From the NCBI RefSeq assembly GCF_004378355.1, contig NZ_SNUB01000028.1:1-47556 (forward strand): a DNA stretch of 47,556 nucleotides, written 5' to 3'. Below the pieces are notes generated by a model, which was given only the letters and a program-made list of their open reading frames with translations, searched no databases and was not told the DNA's origin. Shown here piece after piece: positions 20,241 to 28,866 of this stretch (positions are counted from its first letter, which is position 1; each line of letters opens with the position of its first letter). The DNA is from Psychromonas algicola. Its GTDB lineage: Bacteria; Pseudomonadota; Gammaproteobacteria; Enterobacterales; Psychromonadaceae. The translations under genes were made by a program, and so were the position numbers.

Positions 20241-20473
20241 TACTTTTATTTAAATTTGTGAAAGAATAAAAATGAAACTTTGTGATAATTAGCCTGTCTT
20301 AATTGTTCGTTTTTAATACAATATTCGTTATGCTTTAAGTATGTTATTTTTATTTTATGCCATAAAATTTACATAACCGTTATTTGTGACTAAAGTTTGT
20401 GCTTATCCGGCATTTATTTCGATAATTGTATAAACCACTTTTTATAACAACGTCTTTTTTAAAAGGAATTACT

Positions 20474-20767
20474 ATGTATTTTTCACAAAATGATAAACGT
20501 TCATTCCATAGAATGGAGTTAAATTTACCTATTGTCATTTCAAAGAATGGACAGATCTATAATGGAACTTGCCTTGATCTAAGTAGTACTGGCATGGGGA
20601 TTTCATTTACAACTAGTGAATTACATTCTGAAGATAAAGTGGATATCCAGCTAGATACTAACGATGAACGTTTTCCTCCACTAGATGCTGAAGCAAAATT
20701 GCTTCGTGTAGAAGAGCGTGAAGATGGTTCATATTCCGCTGCTGTTGAGTTTATAGCATTAAAATAA
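20474..20767 (+). CDS. PilZ domain protein
   Basis: I start this 97-residue protein at 20474, where AAAAGGA precedes the ATG; the longer frame from 20426 adds an unrelated hydrophobic stretch. It is a single PilZ domain: the cyclic-di-GMP-binding RxxxR is RSFHR at 9-13 and the DxSxxG is DLSSTG, about 30 residues on. Free-standing PilZ proteins act as c-di-GMP receptors; the partner is unknown. A diguanylate cyclase is encoded 21 kb away in the window. About 230 bp upstream holds no gene. Confidence 0.9.
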   Translation: MYFSQNDKRSFHRMELNLPIVISKNGQIYNGTCLDLSSTGMGISFTTSELHSEDKVDIQLDTNDERFPPLDAEAKLLRVEEREDGSYSAAVEFIALK

Positions 20768-20775
20768 AGCCATTT

Positions 20776-20791
20776 ATGGTTAGCTAACCAT
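20776..20791. repeat. 16-bp perfect palindrome
   Basis: ATGGTTAGCTAACCAT is a perfect palindrome between the convergent PilZ and phosphopantetheinyl transferase genes. With no spare loop it is a weak RNA hairpin, so it could be either a simple terminator core or a protein-binding site. Confidence 0.45.
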
Positions 20792-20802
20792 TTAGTTTCG
20801 GT

Positions 20803-21549
20803 TTAGCTGTTAATTAATTGTTCTGCCTTTAAGAAATTAATCTTTTGTTTTAATTCACTTGAACGGCAGATTGCCAGTAATTGATTCGCCAATTGTTGTT
20901 GGTGAAACTGCCACGAGTGATTTTTATCTAAAGTGTAATTGTTATTAAATATGATTTTTATAGCGTTTTCAGCAGATACCTTATTAAAATAAAAACTATC
21001 CAAACCTAAACTAATTCCCACACCTGTTGCTTTTACAAATGCTTCTTTTAATGTCCACATTTCAAAAAAACGTGAGGTTTGTATCTCGTTTGTTAATCCG
21101 CAAAGCTCTGTATGCTCTTGTTGTGAGAAATAACGTCGAGTTAAAGGTTCGACATTCACCTTACGTGATGGGTTTTCAATATCACATCCAATATCATCTT
21201 TTACACATACAGATAGGATTATTAAGTCATTGTTGTGACTTAAATTGAAACGAACTTTATGCTGGTTATTTGCTAATTCTGGCTTGCCATGTTGGTTACG
21301 TACAAAGATTAATTCAGAGGCGGCTAATTGAGTATAGTGGGCTAAAACTAAGCGGCATAAAGCGCGTGCAACAAAAGCAGTATGTTGTGCTCTTTTATTT
21401 TTAAATTGGCTTAGTTTATTTAATTCATTAGTGCTTAATATGGCTTGTAAATGCTGAATTGACGCTTCTGACAATTGAGTCGGATCAATCGTCCATAAAT
21501 CAATATGATCTTGACTGAGTTGCTGTAGAGAAGAAGTAATAAGCTGCAC
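20803..21549 (-). CDS. 4'-phosphopantetheinyl transferase, Sfp type
   Basis: These enzymes transfer phosphopantetheine from CoA to a serine of carrier proteins. The Sfp-type core is present: FNLSHNNDLIILSV, GCDIE with the Mg-binding Asp and Glu, and FFEMWTLKEAFVKATGVGI with the KEA motif. A TTG at 21573 gives 256 residues; I prefer the GTG at 21549 (248 residues), which has AAGGT about 9 nt upstream and is not so close to the tmaR terminator. In marine gammaproteobacteria such a lone enzyme can be PfaE for polyunsaturated fatty acid synthase, but nothing here proves it. Confidence 0.88.
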   Translation of the reverse strand: MQLITSSLQQLSQDHIDLWTIDPTQLSEASIQHLQAILSTNELNKLSQFKNKRAQHTAFVARALCRLVLAHYTQLAASELIFVRNQHGKPELANNQHKVRFNLSHNNDLIILSVCVKDDIGCDIENPSRKVNVEPLTRRYFSQQEHTELCGLTNEIQTSRFFEMWTLKEAFVKATGVGISLGLDSFYFNKVSAENAIKIIFNNNYTLDKNHSWQFHQQQLANQLLAICRSSELKQKINFLKAEQLINS

Positions 21550-21579
21550 TGAAAGACCGACCTTGCTATACAAAACAAA

Positions 21580-21602
21580 AAAGATAGCACAAAGCTATCT
21601 TT
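21580..21602 (-). terminator. terminator of tmaR
   Basis: Arms 21580-21588 (aaagatagc) and 21594-21602 (gctatcttt) form a perfect 9-bp stem with a 5-nt loop. On the minus strand the stem exits into TTTTTTGTTTTG, a clear T-tract. Confidence 0.88.
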
Positions 21603-21654
21603 TAAATTAGAAGTAAATACTGTTATTTAAATACAAGATGAAAGGATTTAACTA

Positions 21655-21957
21655 TTATTTAACGCTATCTGGTAATTTAAATGAGTTAATTTTTTTATTT
21701 AATTCTCGGCGTTCTTTAGACAATTCAGCACCTTTAATAATGTAATCATCAACACGATCTTCATAGTCAGATAGCATGTTTTGAATAATGTTAACAATAT
21801 CTTCATGCTTCATATCTGGCGTAATGTATTCTTTTAAATTTGTTAATAAATCAACGCGTTTACGGTTATCACGAACTTTTTTGTCATTATCAAATATTTC
21901 ACGTTTTAATTTGTTTTTACGACGAGTGGTTTTCACTAATTCTAGAACAGTATTCAT
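21655..21957 (-). CDS. tmaR: pole-localizer protein TmaR (DUF496)
   Basis: TmaR (YeeX) sequesters phosphotransferase enzyme I at the cell pole in E. coli and so modulates sugar uptake. The 100-residue protein aligns well with it: [31 protein letters not shown], and the strongly conserved [21 protein letters not shown]. It is almost all helical and charged, suitable for a coiled coil. It is transcribed alone, with its own terminator. About 300 bp of AT-rich DNA separates it from the divergent phoH-like gene. Confidence 0.9.
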   Translation of the reverse strand: MNTVLELVKTTRRKNKLKREIFDNDKKVRDNRKRVDLLTNLKEYITPDMKHEDIVNIIQNMLSDYEDRVDDYIIKGAELSKERRELNKKINSFKLPDSVK

Positions 21958-22258
21958 TTATCACACCTTTTAATTAATATGCTTAATAACGTAAATCATA
22001 ACTTAAATATTAAGCTAAGTAATATTAAATAGAATGGTTATTTAAACTAAGTCAAAAAAAGACCGATTTATATTAATAAATTGATTATACGCCGCTTATT
22101 TTTTTACCAAACTGATTTTTGTTATTACTTTGAATTTAGATAAATATAAGTTTGTTTTTTGCATTTAAAGTATTTTTGTCATATATATGTAATAGCTTGT
22201 TGTTTATATAAAAATGCCACTTACCTTTTATTTTACCCAAATAACTAAGGAATAGCCT
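21958..22258. other. divergent intergenic region tmaR / PIN-PhoH gene
   Basis: This AT-rich region must carry the promoters of two divergent genes. I see no ORF with a ribosome binding site and no conserved RNA. The only local mark is ACTAAGGAATAG just before the PIN-PhoH start. Confidence 0.5.
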
Positions 22259-23638
22259 ATGACAGAAGCCGACCGTAAATATTATTTACTCGACACCAAC
22301 GTATTATTACATGAACCTTTAGCACTTTATTCCTTCCAAGAGCACAACGTCGTCATTCCAATGACAGTGTTAGAAGAGTTAGACAATATTAAAGATAGAC
22401 AAAAAGACGTTAGTCGCGATGCTCGCGTTGCCATTCGTAGCTTAGAAACACTCTTCCAAGATGCCACATCAGAACAAATCACCCAAGGTGTCAAAATTGA
22501 ACATAAAGGAATCAAGCTCGGAGGAGTCATTTCAATTTTTGCAGATCATCATGCTTCCTTTATTAAAGAAGCGTTTAGTGAGGATGAACCTGATAATCGA
22601 ATCATTAATGCAGCACTCTATTTACAACAAAGTAAAGCGCCTGCCAAAGTTGTTTTAGTCACTAAAGACATTAATATGCGCCTTAAGGCCAAAGGTGCGG
22701 GATTAAAATATGTAGAGGATTATAGAACCGATCAATTAATAGACGATGTACATTTATTAAGCAAAGGTTATCAAGAGGTTGAAGGCTTATTTTGGGATAA
22801 TATTAAAGAGTGTGAAACGTTTAATCGAGGTGAAGATACTTTTCATCAATTAGCTTCAGATAAAATTACAGATCCCTTTCCTAATCAATATATTGTCGAT
22901 GAAAAGCATGAATTTGTAGGCAAAGTGACAGACCATTTTAAAGGGGGCGTTGAGTTATTAGATATTGGTTACGATAGGCTGATGGGGCAGCAAGCTTGGG
23001 GGGTGACTCCTAAAAATATTTATCAAGGAATGGCGATCAATGCTTTATTAGATCCTTTGGTTGATATGGTCATTTTAACTGGACCTGCAGGTTGTGGTAA
23101 AACGCTCTTAGCGATAGCCGCAGCACTAGAGTTAGTGATAGAACAAAAACAATACGACAAAATTATTGTGACTCGTAATACACCGGATGTTGCTGAGAAT
23201 ATTGGCTTTTTACCTGGTACCGAAGAAGAAAAAATGATGCCTTGGTTAGCTTCGGTAACAGACACATTAGAAGTGTTACATAAGAATGATAATTGTAGTG
23301 CGAGCTCTGTTAATTACATAATGGATAAAGCGAATATTCAATTTAAATCAGTTAACTTTATGCGAGGAAGGAGCATTCAGAATAGCTTTGTATTGTTAGA
23401 TGAATGCCAAAACTTAACGGCTTCACAATTAAAAACGATTATCACCCGTTGTGGAGAGGGGACCAAAATAGTTTGTTCTGGGAATCTTGCGCAAATAGAT
23501 AGTAATTATTTAACACCGGTCACTTCTGGTTTAACTTACATTGTTGAGAAATTTAAACATTTTGAAGGCAGTGCTAATGTTTATCTAAATGGAGTGATGA
23601 GAAGTCGTTTAGCTGAATTTGCAGAGGAACATTTATAG
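22259..23638 (+). CDS. PIN-PhoH family ATPase/RNase (PhoH2 type)
   Basis: The 459-residue protein fuses an N-terminal PIN nuclease domain (YYLLDTNVLLHEP with Asp12, later DNRIINAAL and VTKDINMRLKAKG) to a C-terminal PhoH ATPase. The ATPase has Walker A GPAGCGKT at 275-282, VTRNTPDVAENIGFLPGT, and Walker B-like FVLLDECQN. Studied actinobacterial and archaeal PhoH2 proteins with this order couple ATP to RNA unwinding and cleavage; that is family knowledge. A strong terminator follows. It is not the single-domain PhoH of the ybeZ-ybeY operon. Confidence 0.93.
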   Translation: MTEADRKYYLLDTNVLLHEPLALYSFQEHNVVIPMTVLEELDNIKDRQKDVSRDARVAIRSLETLFQDATSEQITQGVKIEHKGIKLGGVISIFADHHASFIKEAFSEDEPDNRIINAALYLQQSKAPAKVVLVTKDINMRLKAKGAGLKYVEDYRTDQLIDDVHLLSKGYQEVEGLFWDNIKECETFNRGEDTFHQLASDKITDPFPNQYIVDEKHEFVGKVTDHFKGGVELLDIGYDRLMGQQAWGVTPKNIYQGMAINALLDPLVDMVILTGPAGCGKTLLAIAAALELVIEQKQYDKIIVTRNTPDVAENIGFLPGTEEEKMMPWLASVTDTLEVLHKNDNCSASSVNYIMDKANIQFKSVNFMRGRSIQNSFVLLDECQNLTASQLKTIITRCGEGTKIVCSGNLAQIDSNYLTPVTSGLTYIVEKFKHFEGSANVYLNGVMRSRLAEFAEEHL

Positions 23639-23665
23639 GCTAATTGTTATGATTAGCTTTTATTT

Positions 23666-23709
23666 AAACGGCCGACTTTTAGTTTATTGATACAAAGTCG
23701 GTCGTTTTT
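23666..23709. terminator. bidirectional terminator
   Basis: Arms 23666-23679 and 23694-23707 give a 14-bp stem with one G-T pair (core GGCCGACTTT / AAAGTCGGTC), with Ts following on the plus strand and Ts also on the minus side. It ends both the PIN-PhoH gene and the methyltransferase gene, whose stop codon it touches. Confidence 0.92.
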
Positions 23710-24304
23710 ATTTCTCTATCTTATTTTCTGATTGTTCACGTTTCTTCGCTTCTTTGATCATGTTTTTTTTGTATTTAAGCGCTTTCACTTTAATTTTGTT
23801 GTTTTTATCTCTGCTCTGTTTAATTAATTCATTATTTAATTCATGTACTTGTGATTTAGCCAATTTGTCATAAAGTACAACATTAACGGAGGCTGCTAGA
23901 TTCATACAACCTATGGTAGGTACATAAACAACTGCATCGGCTTTATTAATGACTTGTTGCTTAATGGTGCCGTCTTCTGGGCCAAATAAGTACATCGCAT
24001 TATCCGGATGTTCAAAATTAGGTAGCGGGATCGCACCTTCAATTAAATCAATGCAAACCAGTTTCATGCCAGGCTCTAAAGCTGTCAATAAATCTTCATA
24101 ATGCTCTAATGGTACAATTTCATGTACCTTTTGCGTATCTGCAGCTAAACGAACCGCGCGATTAAAACGATCGCCAGAGTAAACAACTTTTTGTGCATCG
24201 TAGCAACCAGCAGCGCGCATTGTGCCACCGACGTTTGATGAACTTTTAGGATTAGTTAACGCGATAATAGTACGTTTAGGAGATGTAGTGGTGTTTGTTG
24301 ACAT
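23708..24304 (-). CDS. TrmH/SPOUT family RNA methyltransferase
   Basis: I start this 198-residue protein at the ATG at 24304; an upstream TTG would add a hydrophobic non-family leader. SPOUT signatures are visible: TNPKSSSNVGGTMRAAGCY (N..G...R), MYLFGPEDGTIK, and VPTIGCMNLAASVNVVLYDKL, which corresponds to motif 3 of the AdoMet knot. The C-terminal 40 residues are a Lys-rich tail. The target RNA cannot be read from the sequence; it is a small single-domain member without the N-terminal ribosomal-like domain of RlmB. Confidence 0.85.
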   Translation of the reverse strand: MSTNTTTSPKRTIIALTNPKSSSNVGGTMRAAGCYDAQKVVYSGDRFNRAVRLAADTQKVHEIVPLEHYEDLLTALEPGMKLVCIDLIEGAIPLPNFEHPDNAMYLFGPEDGTIKQQVINKADAVVYVPTIGCMNLAASVNVVLYDKLAKSQVHELNNELIKQSRDKNNKIKVKALKYKKNMIKEAKKREQSENKIEK

Positions 24305-24417
24305 AATAAGTAAGCACGGTAAATAAAATAGGAATAGGTGAGTAAATGAAACCAATGTGCGTATCTAGTTATAAATTTATAGCTAAGCATGCGCACATTA
24401 TTTTTATTAATGGCGTT

Positions 24418-24777
24418 CTATAGGGCTTCTATTTGACCCATTGCTTCAGTAAATTCTGATAAACCAAGTTCAAGATCATCTTCATCTCCTACCCAGTTGA
24501 TACCAACAATAACATCATCTTCTACTAAATCTTCAAGCCAAAACTCAAACCAATCCGCTAATGAAATAGAAGCTGGCACATAATCTTCCCATTCTTCAAC
24601 ACAATGTGTTTTTGCTAGCGCTTCCGTTGACCACAAAGGCATCACTTCAGTTTCTTCGTAACTCATTGAGTCCATTACAACCCAATCACCGCTTGCTTTA
24701 TCTTGCAGTGCCCATAAAAGTTGACTTTCTTTTACGTCATCTTCGAATTTGTCTAATGCTGCAGTGTTTTGAGTCAT
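24418..24777 (-). CDS. DUF2750 family protein
   Basis: The 119-residue acidic protein fits DUF2750 as I recall it: LLWALQDKASGDWVVMDS, then MPLWSTEALAKTHCVEEW, and the C-terminal DWFEFWLEDLVEDDVIVGINW. Function is unknown. It lies between the methyltransferase and a divergent membrane protease gene, with its own upstream region. Confidence 0.8.
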   Translation of the reverse strand: MTQNTAALDKFEDDVKESQLLWALQDKASGDWVVMDSMSYEETEVMPLWSTEALAKTHCVEEWEDYVPASISLADWFEFWLEDLVEDDVIVGINWVGDEDDLELGLSEFTEAMGQIEAL

Positions 24778-24942
24778 GCTGATCTCTCTTATGGTGAAGT
24801 TGTATAAATTAAAACGCTAAGTATACGGATTAAGCAGATAATTGATAGAGAGAACTCGTGTGCATTTAACAAATGACTGAAAGGCTATTATTTATTTTTG
24901 TGTTATCTCTGGCATAATCACGGCGACTTAAAAGGAAACCCG

Positions 24943-26079
24943 ATGGAATTATTACAATTAGAGCATTTTGGTAAAATATTACGACTTGAAGGATCGATGG
25001 CTGGCTGGCAGCAATTATATTGGGGAGAGCAAATTGTCTCCCAAATTACGGCAAGTGAAGCCGCACAAGGCAAACGAATTCATCATTTTGAATTTTTAAA
25101 ACAAATTGATTCTAGTATCGGAAACATTGAGTCCGAAGTATCAATGGATGAACCAGTGCAAACAAAGATCCAATGTAAACTTGAAGTAGATGTAATTTGG
25201 CAACCATTTAAACTCAATTATTCATTTCATGTGGATGAAAAACTTGTAAAAGAAGCATCCCGAGATGCCAAAGATATTGAGCAACAAACCCCCGTTAAAG
25301 TAGTCACTGAACCTAAAAAATTAAATGTAATGGGATTAGGGTTATTAGCGCTTAAACTATTTAAGAGTGTAAAATTAATTAAAGTCGTTTTAGCGGGAGC
25401 AAGTGTTGCTGCTTACAGTTGGTTTTTCTCTTTTCAATTTGCAGCTTCCTTAATTGCTTGCTTGGTATTTCATGAATATGGTCATATCCGTGCAATGAAA
25501 TATTTTGGAATGAAAACAAAAGGGATCTATTTAATTCCTTTTGTCGGCGGGTTAGCTGTTACCGATGAAAAAATTAACACACGTTGGCAAGATGTGGTTA
25601 TTTCTATCATGGGGCCTACATTTGGCCTGATCTTATCATTACTTTGCATGCTAATTTATTGGGCTACGGATAGTGAGTTTTTTGCTGGACTAGCCGCTTT
25701 TAATGCCTTATTAAATTTATTTAATATGTTACCTATTTTGCCTTTAGATGGTGGACATATATTAAAAAGTATTAGTTTTTCAATGAATAGTAAAGCGGGC
25801 TTAATCGCTTGTATTTTAGGGGCTCTTTTTGGTGTCGTGGTTAGCTATTCTCTTGGACTTGCATTGTTAGGCTTCTTACTCATCGTTGGCAGCCTTGAAA
25901 TAATTTTTGAATGGAGAACTCGTTTTAACAGTCACTTATTACCACTGGATGGTTATGGGCAACTATTTTCAACAGTATGGTATTTATTAACTGTGTCCGG
26001 ATTAGTTGGTGTTATCTTTTATTTTGCAAGCTCTGGTGACCATTTATTATCATTACCGCTGCAAATATTGGGTAATTAA
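24943..26079 (+). CDS. site-2 protease family membrane metalloprotease (M50)
   Basis: The start at 24943 is set by AAAAGGAAA before the ATG, giving 378 residues. Residues 1-125 form a soluble domain, with the first hydrophobic helix at about 150. The zinc site HEYGH (about residue 178) lies in a membrane helix, and LPILPLDGGHIL further on carries the third ligand Asp, as in M50 proteases. There is no PDZ domain, so it is not RseP. The family cleaves substrates in the membrane or merely resembles proteases. The substrate is unknown, and the next genes (cys) do not suggest one. Confidence 0.88.
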   Translation: MELLQLEHFGKILRLEGSMAGWQQLYWGEQIVSQITASEAAQGKRIHHFEFLKQIDSSIGNIESEVSMDEPVQTKIQCKLEVDVIWQPFKLNYSFHVDEKLVKEASRDAKDIEQQTPVKVVTEPKKLNVMGLGLLALKLFKSVKLIKVVLAGASVAAYSWFFSFQFAASLIACLVFHEYGHIRAMKYFGMKTKGIYLIPFVGGLAVTDEKINTRWQDVVISIMGPTFGLILSLLCMLIYWATDSEFFAGLAAFNALLNLFNMLPILPLDGGHILKSISFSMNSKAGLIACILGALFGVVVSYSLGLALLGFLLIVGSLEIIFEWRTRFNSHLLPLDGYGQLFSTVWYLLTVSGLVGVIFYFASSGDHLLSLPLQILGN

Positions 26080-26381
26080 ATGTTAATAAGCTAATATTGG
26101 ATCAGTTTATAGCAATATTTTAATAAGCAAGAACAGAATAAATTAAATTTGTTATAATAAAAATTTTTTTTTGAAGAAAAAATAAAACACTAACTTTGCG
26201 TTTTTATATTATCCAAATTGTTTTGTTATTTTTTATCTCTTTAATTATCAGTGTTTTGTGTTTTTTATAGGCCTTATAACTATTTTCTATATTCTATTTG
26301 AATTCGTTACTGCCTATTTATTTAATAACACTGCATAATACTTTCCAATTATATACATCCTGTGACTTTGTAAGGAAACAC
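26080..26381. promoter_or_regulatory. long leader/promoter region of the cys cluster
   Basis: About 300 bp without a supported gene. It has a short hairpin AATATTG (26093-26099) / CAATATT (26113-26119) after the protease gene and a run of nine Ts. A wide imperfect inverted repeat has arms 26177-26191 and 26250-26266 (AAAAAATAAAACACT against AGTGTTTTGTGTTTTTT). The AT-rich character suits a CysB-type activator region, but I cannot align a CysB site. cysD has a good AAGGA before its ATG. Confidence 0.45.
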
Positions 26382-27290
26382 ATGAACAATAAAAGACTAA
26401 CTCACCTTAAGGCACTTGAGGCTGAATCAATTCAAATCATGCGCGAAGTAGCGGCTGAATTTGATAATCCAGTAATGTTGTACTCAATTGGTAAAGATTC
26501 ATCTGTGTTATTACACCTTGCACGTAAAGCATTTTACCCAGGTAAAATTCCTTTCCCATTGTTGCATGTTGATACAGATTGGAAATTTAAAGAAATGATT
26601 GAATTCCGTGACAATCTTTCTAAAAAATATGACTTTGATTTATTAGTGCATAAAAATCCAGAAGGGATTGCAATGGGCATGGGGCCGTTTACACACGGTT
26701 CAGCAAAGCACACTGATGTAATGAAAACACAAGGTTTAAAACAAGCGCTAGATCATTATGGATTTGATGCCGCTTTTGGTGGCGCACGTCGTGATGAAGA
26801 AAAATCTCGAGCAAAAGAACGTGTTTATTCATTCCGTGATAAAAAACATCGCTGGGATCCTAAAAATCAACGTCCTGAATTATGGAACATCTACAACTCT
26901 AAAGTAGATCGTGGTGAAAGTATTCGTGTATTCCCATTATCTAACTGGACTGAGCTTGATATTTGGCAGTACATCTATCAAGAAGATATTGAAATGGTGC
27001 CATTATATTTCTCTGCTCCACGTCCTGTTGTAGAGCGTGATGGTTCATTAATCATGGTTGATGATGACCGCATGCCACTTGAAGAAGGTGAGGTGCCACA
27101 ACTTAAAAATGTTCGCTTCCGTACATTAGGTTGTTACCCACTAACAGGTGCAATTGAATCTGAAGCAAAAACATTACCAGAAATTATTCAAGAAATGTTG
27201 TTAACAACAACATCAGAGCGTCAAGGTCGTGTGATCGATAATGATTCTGCTGGTTCGATGGAAAAGAAAAAGATGGAAGGCTACTTCTAA
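26382..27290 (+). CDS. cysD: sulfate adenylyltransferase subunit 2
   Basis: CysD with CysN makes adenosine 5'-phosphosulfate from sulfate and ATP. The ATG at 26382, preceded by AAGGA, gives 302 residues, exactly the E. coli length; the frame is open 28 codons further up but those are not family-like. Motifs: PP-loop [40 protein letters not shown], and the C-terminal [23 protein letters not shown] region. cysN follows after 48 bp. Confidence 0.97.
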   Translation: MNNKRLTHLKALEAESIQIMREVAAEFDNPVMLYSIGKDSSVLLHLARKAFYPGKIPFPLLHVDTDWKFKEMIEFRDNLSKKYDFDLLVHKNPEGIAMGMGPFTHGSAKHTDVMKTQGLKQALDHYGFDAAFGGARRDEEKSRAKERVYSFRDKKHRWDPKNQRPELWNIYNSKVDRGESIRVFPLSNWTELDIWQYIYQEDIEMVPLYFSAPRPVVERDGSLIMVDDDRMPLEEGEVPQLKNVRFRTLGCYPLTGAIESEAKTLPEIIQEMLLTTTSERQGRVIDNDSAGSMEKKKMEGYF

Positions 27291-27338
27291 ACGACTGTTT
27301 AAAGTAACTCTCTCCCATAAAGTATTAAGGAAAAAAGA

Positions 27339-28748
27339 ATGACTAACGATACAAATCTAATCGCATCGGATATCGAAGAATATTTACGTGTTCATGAGAA
27401 CAAAGACATGATGCGTTTTATCACCTGTGGTAGCGTAGATGATGGTAAATCGACATTAATTGGCCGTCTATTATTTGATAGTAAAATGATCTTTGAAGAT
27501 CATATGGCTGCCATTGAAAAAGACTCTAAAAAATTCAATACAACAGACGAATCTTTTGACCTTGCGTTATTAGTTGATGGTTTACAATCTGAGCGTGAAC
27601 AAGGTATCACTATTGATGTGGCTTACCGTTACTTTGCAACAGAACAACGTAAATTCATTATTGCAGATACACCGGGACATGAACAATACACTCGTAACAT
27701 GGCAACAGGCGCTTCAACCTGTGATTTAGCGATTATCTTGATTGATGCTCGTCATGGTGTACAAGTACAAACACGTCGTCACTCTTACATTTGTTCTTTA
27801 TTAGGTATCAAGCACGTTGTGATTGCTATTAATAAAATGGATGCCGTCGGTTACGACCAAGAAGTGTACCGTAAAATTAAAGCGGATTACCGTGAGTTTG
27901 CTAAACAGTTAAACATCGCTGACGTTCGTTTTGTGCCAATTTCTGCCTTAAAAGGCGATAACGTAGTTAACCAAAGTGAAAATATGCCTTGGTACCCAGG
28001 CTCTCCACTTTTGCGTTTATTAAATACAGTTGAAATTAGTAGCAATGCCATTGACCAATTCCGTTTAGGCGTACAATATGTCAATCGACCTAACCTAGAT
28101 TTCCGTGGTTTCGCAGGTACTATTGCATCAGGTGAAATTCGCGTTGGCGATACCATTGAAGCATTACCATCTGGTAAGCAAAGTAAAGTAAAAGAAATCG
28201 TTACTTTTGACGGCAATATCGACATTGCTTATCAAGGTATGGCGATCACCTTAACACTAGAAGATGAAATCGATATTAGTCGTGGCGATATGATTGTTCG
28301 TCCTCATGAAAAACCGCAATCAACTAAGAATTTTGAAGCTGATGTAGTTTGGATGGATGAAACACCATTAAATGTTGATCGTGAATACATCATCAAAGTA
28401 GGCAGTAACTCAACGGTTGGCTCTGTTAATGCCATTAACTATCAAACTGATGTGAATACCATCGAACAAAAACCAGCAACACAATTAGCGCTAAATGAAA
28501 TTGGTAGCTGTAATTTTGAAGTAGCCAAAGAAGTTCAATTTGATGCTTATGCAGAAAATAGAGCAACAGGTGCCTTTATCATTATTGACCGTTTAACTAA
28601 CGCAACCGTTGGTGCGGGCATGATTAAACGTGCGGTTGAAGCTGATGCTTCAAATAAACCTGCTTACAGCGATTTTGAAATTGAATTTAACGCTTTAGTT
28701 CGTAAGCATTTCCCACACTGGGAAGCAAAAAATATCCTAAAAGGATAA
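27339..28748 (+). CDS. cysN: sulfate adenylyltransferase subunit 1 (GTPase)
   Basis: CysN is the GTPase that drives APS formation by CysD. The 469-residue protein has the translation-factor G domain: [15 protein letters not shown] (P-loop), [24 protein letters not shown] and NKMD, followed by EF-Tu-like domains 2 and 3. The fused kinase found in NodQ-type proteins is absent; a separate cysC lies two genes down. An AAGGAAAAAAG precedes the start. Confidence 0.97.
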   Translation: MTNDTNLIASDIEEYLRVHENKDMMRFITCGSVDDGKSTLIGRLLFDSKMIFEDHMAAIEKDSKKFNTTDESFDLALLVDGLQSEREQGITIDVAYRYFATEQRKFIIADTPGHEQYTRNMATGASTCDLAIILIDARHGVQVQTRRHSYICSLLGIKHVVIAINKMDAVGYDQEVYRKIKADYREFAKQLNIADVRFVPISALKGDNVVNQSENMPWYPGSPLLRLLNTVEISSNAIDQFRLGVQYVNRPNLDFRGFAGTIASGEIRVGDTIEALPSGKQSKVKEIVTFDGNIDIAYQGMAITLTLEDEIDISRGDMIVRPHEKPQSTKNFEADVVWMDETPLNVDREYIIKVGSNSTVGSVNAINYQTDVNTIEQKPATQLALNEIGSCNFEVAKEVQFDAYAENRATGAFIIIDRLTNATVGAGMIKRAVEADASNKPAYSDFEIEFNALVRKHFPHWEAKNILKG

Positions 28749-28782
28749 AGTTCAACCATTAATCATTGGTGACTTTATTATG

Positions 28783-28829
28783 AAGCCTTTGTTACTGGCG
28801 AGTGTTCATTCTCATTAGTACAAAGGCTT
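28783..28829 (+). other. intercistronic hairpin between cysN and the transporter gene
   Basis: Arms 28783-28792 (aagcctttgt) and 28820-28829 (acaaaggctt) form a perfect 10-bp stem. It extends inward by act/agt with a one-base bulge at 28793. There is no T-tract, so a processing or stability element, or an attenuator, is more likely than a full terminator. Confidence 0.55.
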
Positions 28830-28866
28830 ATTAATTACTTTTTGATTAACACTAATTTGAGCATCT

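Noticed and set aside
26298-26381. N-terminal extension of CysD by 28 codons
   Set aside because: CysD from 26382 has the exact family length and a good ribosome binding site; the extension is not conserved-looking.
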